5,696 nucleotides of DNA from JACVRM01 sp046262315. GTDB lineage: Bacteria > Actinomycetota > Thermoleophilia > Gaiellales > Gaiellaceae. Location of the stretch: the NCBI GenBank assembly GCA_046262315.1, contig JBHEMZ010000017.1, positions 1 through 5,696 on the forward strand, given 5' to 3'. Below the pieces are notes generated by a model, which ran no database searches, was not told where the DNA came from, and saw only the letters and a program-made list of their open reading frames with translations. Shown here piece by piece: positions 5,571 through 5,696 of the stretch; position 1 is the first letter of the stretch; each line of letters begins with the position of its first letter. Both the position numbers and the translations under genes were made by a program.

Positions 5571-5696
5571 TCAGCGCGCCGGTAACGGGTCACGCGGAGC
5601 CGAGACCCGACCCAGGCGATCCCACTCCTCACCCGACATCGAGAGCAGCCTCAGCCCGACGCGCCCGAAGCCGACGAGCAGGAACGCGAACGCCGT
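5571..5696 (-). CDS. C-terminal fragment of an unidentified, probably membrane-associated protein
   Basis: Reading in from the right edge on the minus strand gives 41 codons and a TGA at 5573-5571. A hydrophobic stretch (TAFAFLLVGFGRVGLRLLS) is followed by a polar tail (MSGEEWDRLGRV, ending DPLPAR). The hydrophobic part could be the last transmembrane helix. I do not recognise the family. The N-terminus lies outside the window. A different minus-strand frame stays open across this stretch and into the tRNA fragment, but its Arg/Trp-rich product looks non-coding. Confidence 0.45.
   Translation of the reverse strand, partial: TAFAFLLVGFGRVGLRLLSMSGEEWDRLGRVSAPRDPLPAR

Noticed and set aside
5255..5632. 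Minus-strand frame of 125 codons
   Set aside because: Its end is simply the translated tRNA 3' fragment (GKEGVDGSSPSEGF), and its start overlaps the better-supported C-terminal fragment at 5571-5696. The Arg/Trp-rich composition looks non-coding.
1..5696. CRISPR array or insertion-sequence ends
   Set aside because: No regularly spaced repeats of 20 bases or more with unique spacers, no transposase gene, and no terminal inverted repeats with target duplications were seen.

Overview
The window is high-GC DNA (roughly two-thirds G+C by eye) that looks actinobacterial. The integrase style, the GC-rich codon use and a tRNA-Thr(GGU) fragment without an encoded CCA would suit a soil Thermoleophilia-type lineage, but the lineage is inferred and not proven. 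It contains two housekeeping-like genes on the left, an accessory segment in the middle, and an attachment-site-like region on the right.

Left (1-2143): a divergent pair. On the minus strand is the N-terminal 362 residues of a secreted PQQ-type glucose/sorbosone dehydrogenase-like beta-propeller, which runs off the left edge. On the plus strand is a complete 320-residue LysR-family regulator. The 94-base gap between them holds a reasonable promoter for the dehydrogenase and a dyad suited to a regulator. The regulator probably controls its divergent neighbour.

Middle (2162-5101): a tyrosine recombinase starts 18 bases after the regulator's stop. Its catalytic domain is intact, but its N-terminal 86 codons have no start codon in frame. 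The expected Met-Ile-Ser-Arg-Arg-Gly start lies one frame away, so the gene looks frameshifted. Next come a 9-bp inverted repeat that overlaps a TACAAT -10 element, an 8-codon mini-ORF whose stop overlaps the next start (ATGA), and a tight two-gene operon. The operon encodes a DprA/Smf-like SLOG protein (301 aa) and, two bases later, a ComF-like phosphoribosyltransferase with a zinc ribbon (252 aa). A DprA-like protein plus a phosphoribosyltransferase is the composition of the ShosTA toxin-antitoxin/anti-phage system. The nearby integrase and the operator-like promoter fit that reading. This is the most interesting content of the window.

Right (5102-5696): a strong hairpin follows the operon. 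About 130 bases later, on the minus strand, lies the 3' part of a tRNA-Thr(GGU) gene, from the anticodon arm to the discriminator base, with no 5' half. Short repeats flank it on both sides: GTGTCCG twice on the left, and 10-bp GGTTGCGACY units forming a 16-bp inverted repeat on the right. This resembles a tyrosine-integrase attachment site with arm-type sites. The last 126 bases encode the C-terminus of an unidentified, probably membrane-associated protein on the minus strand.
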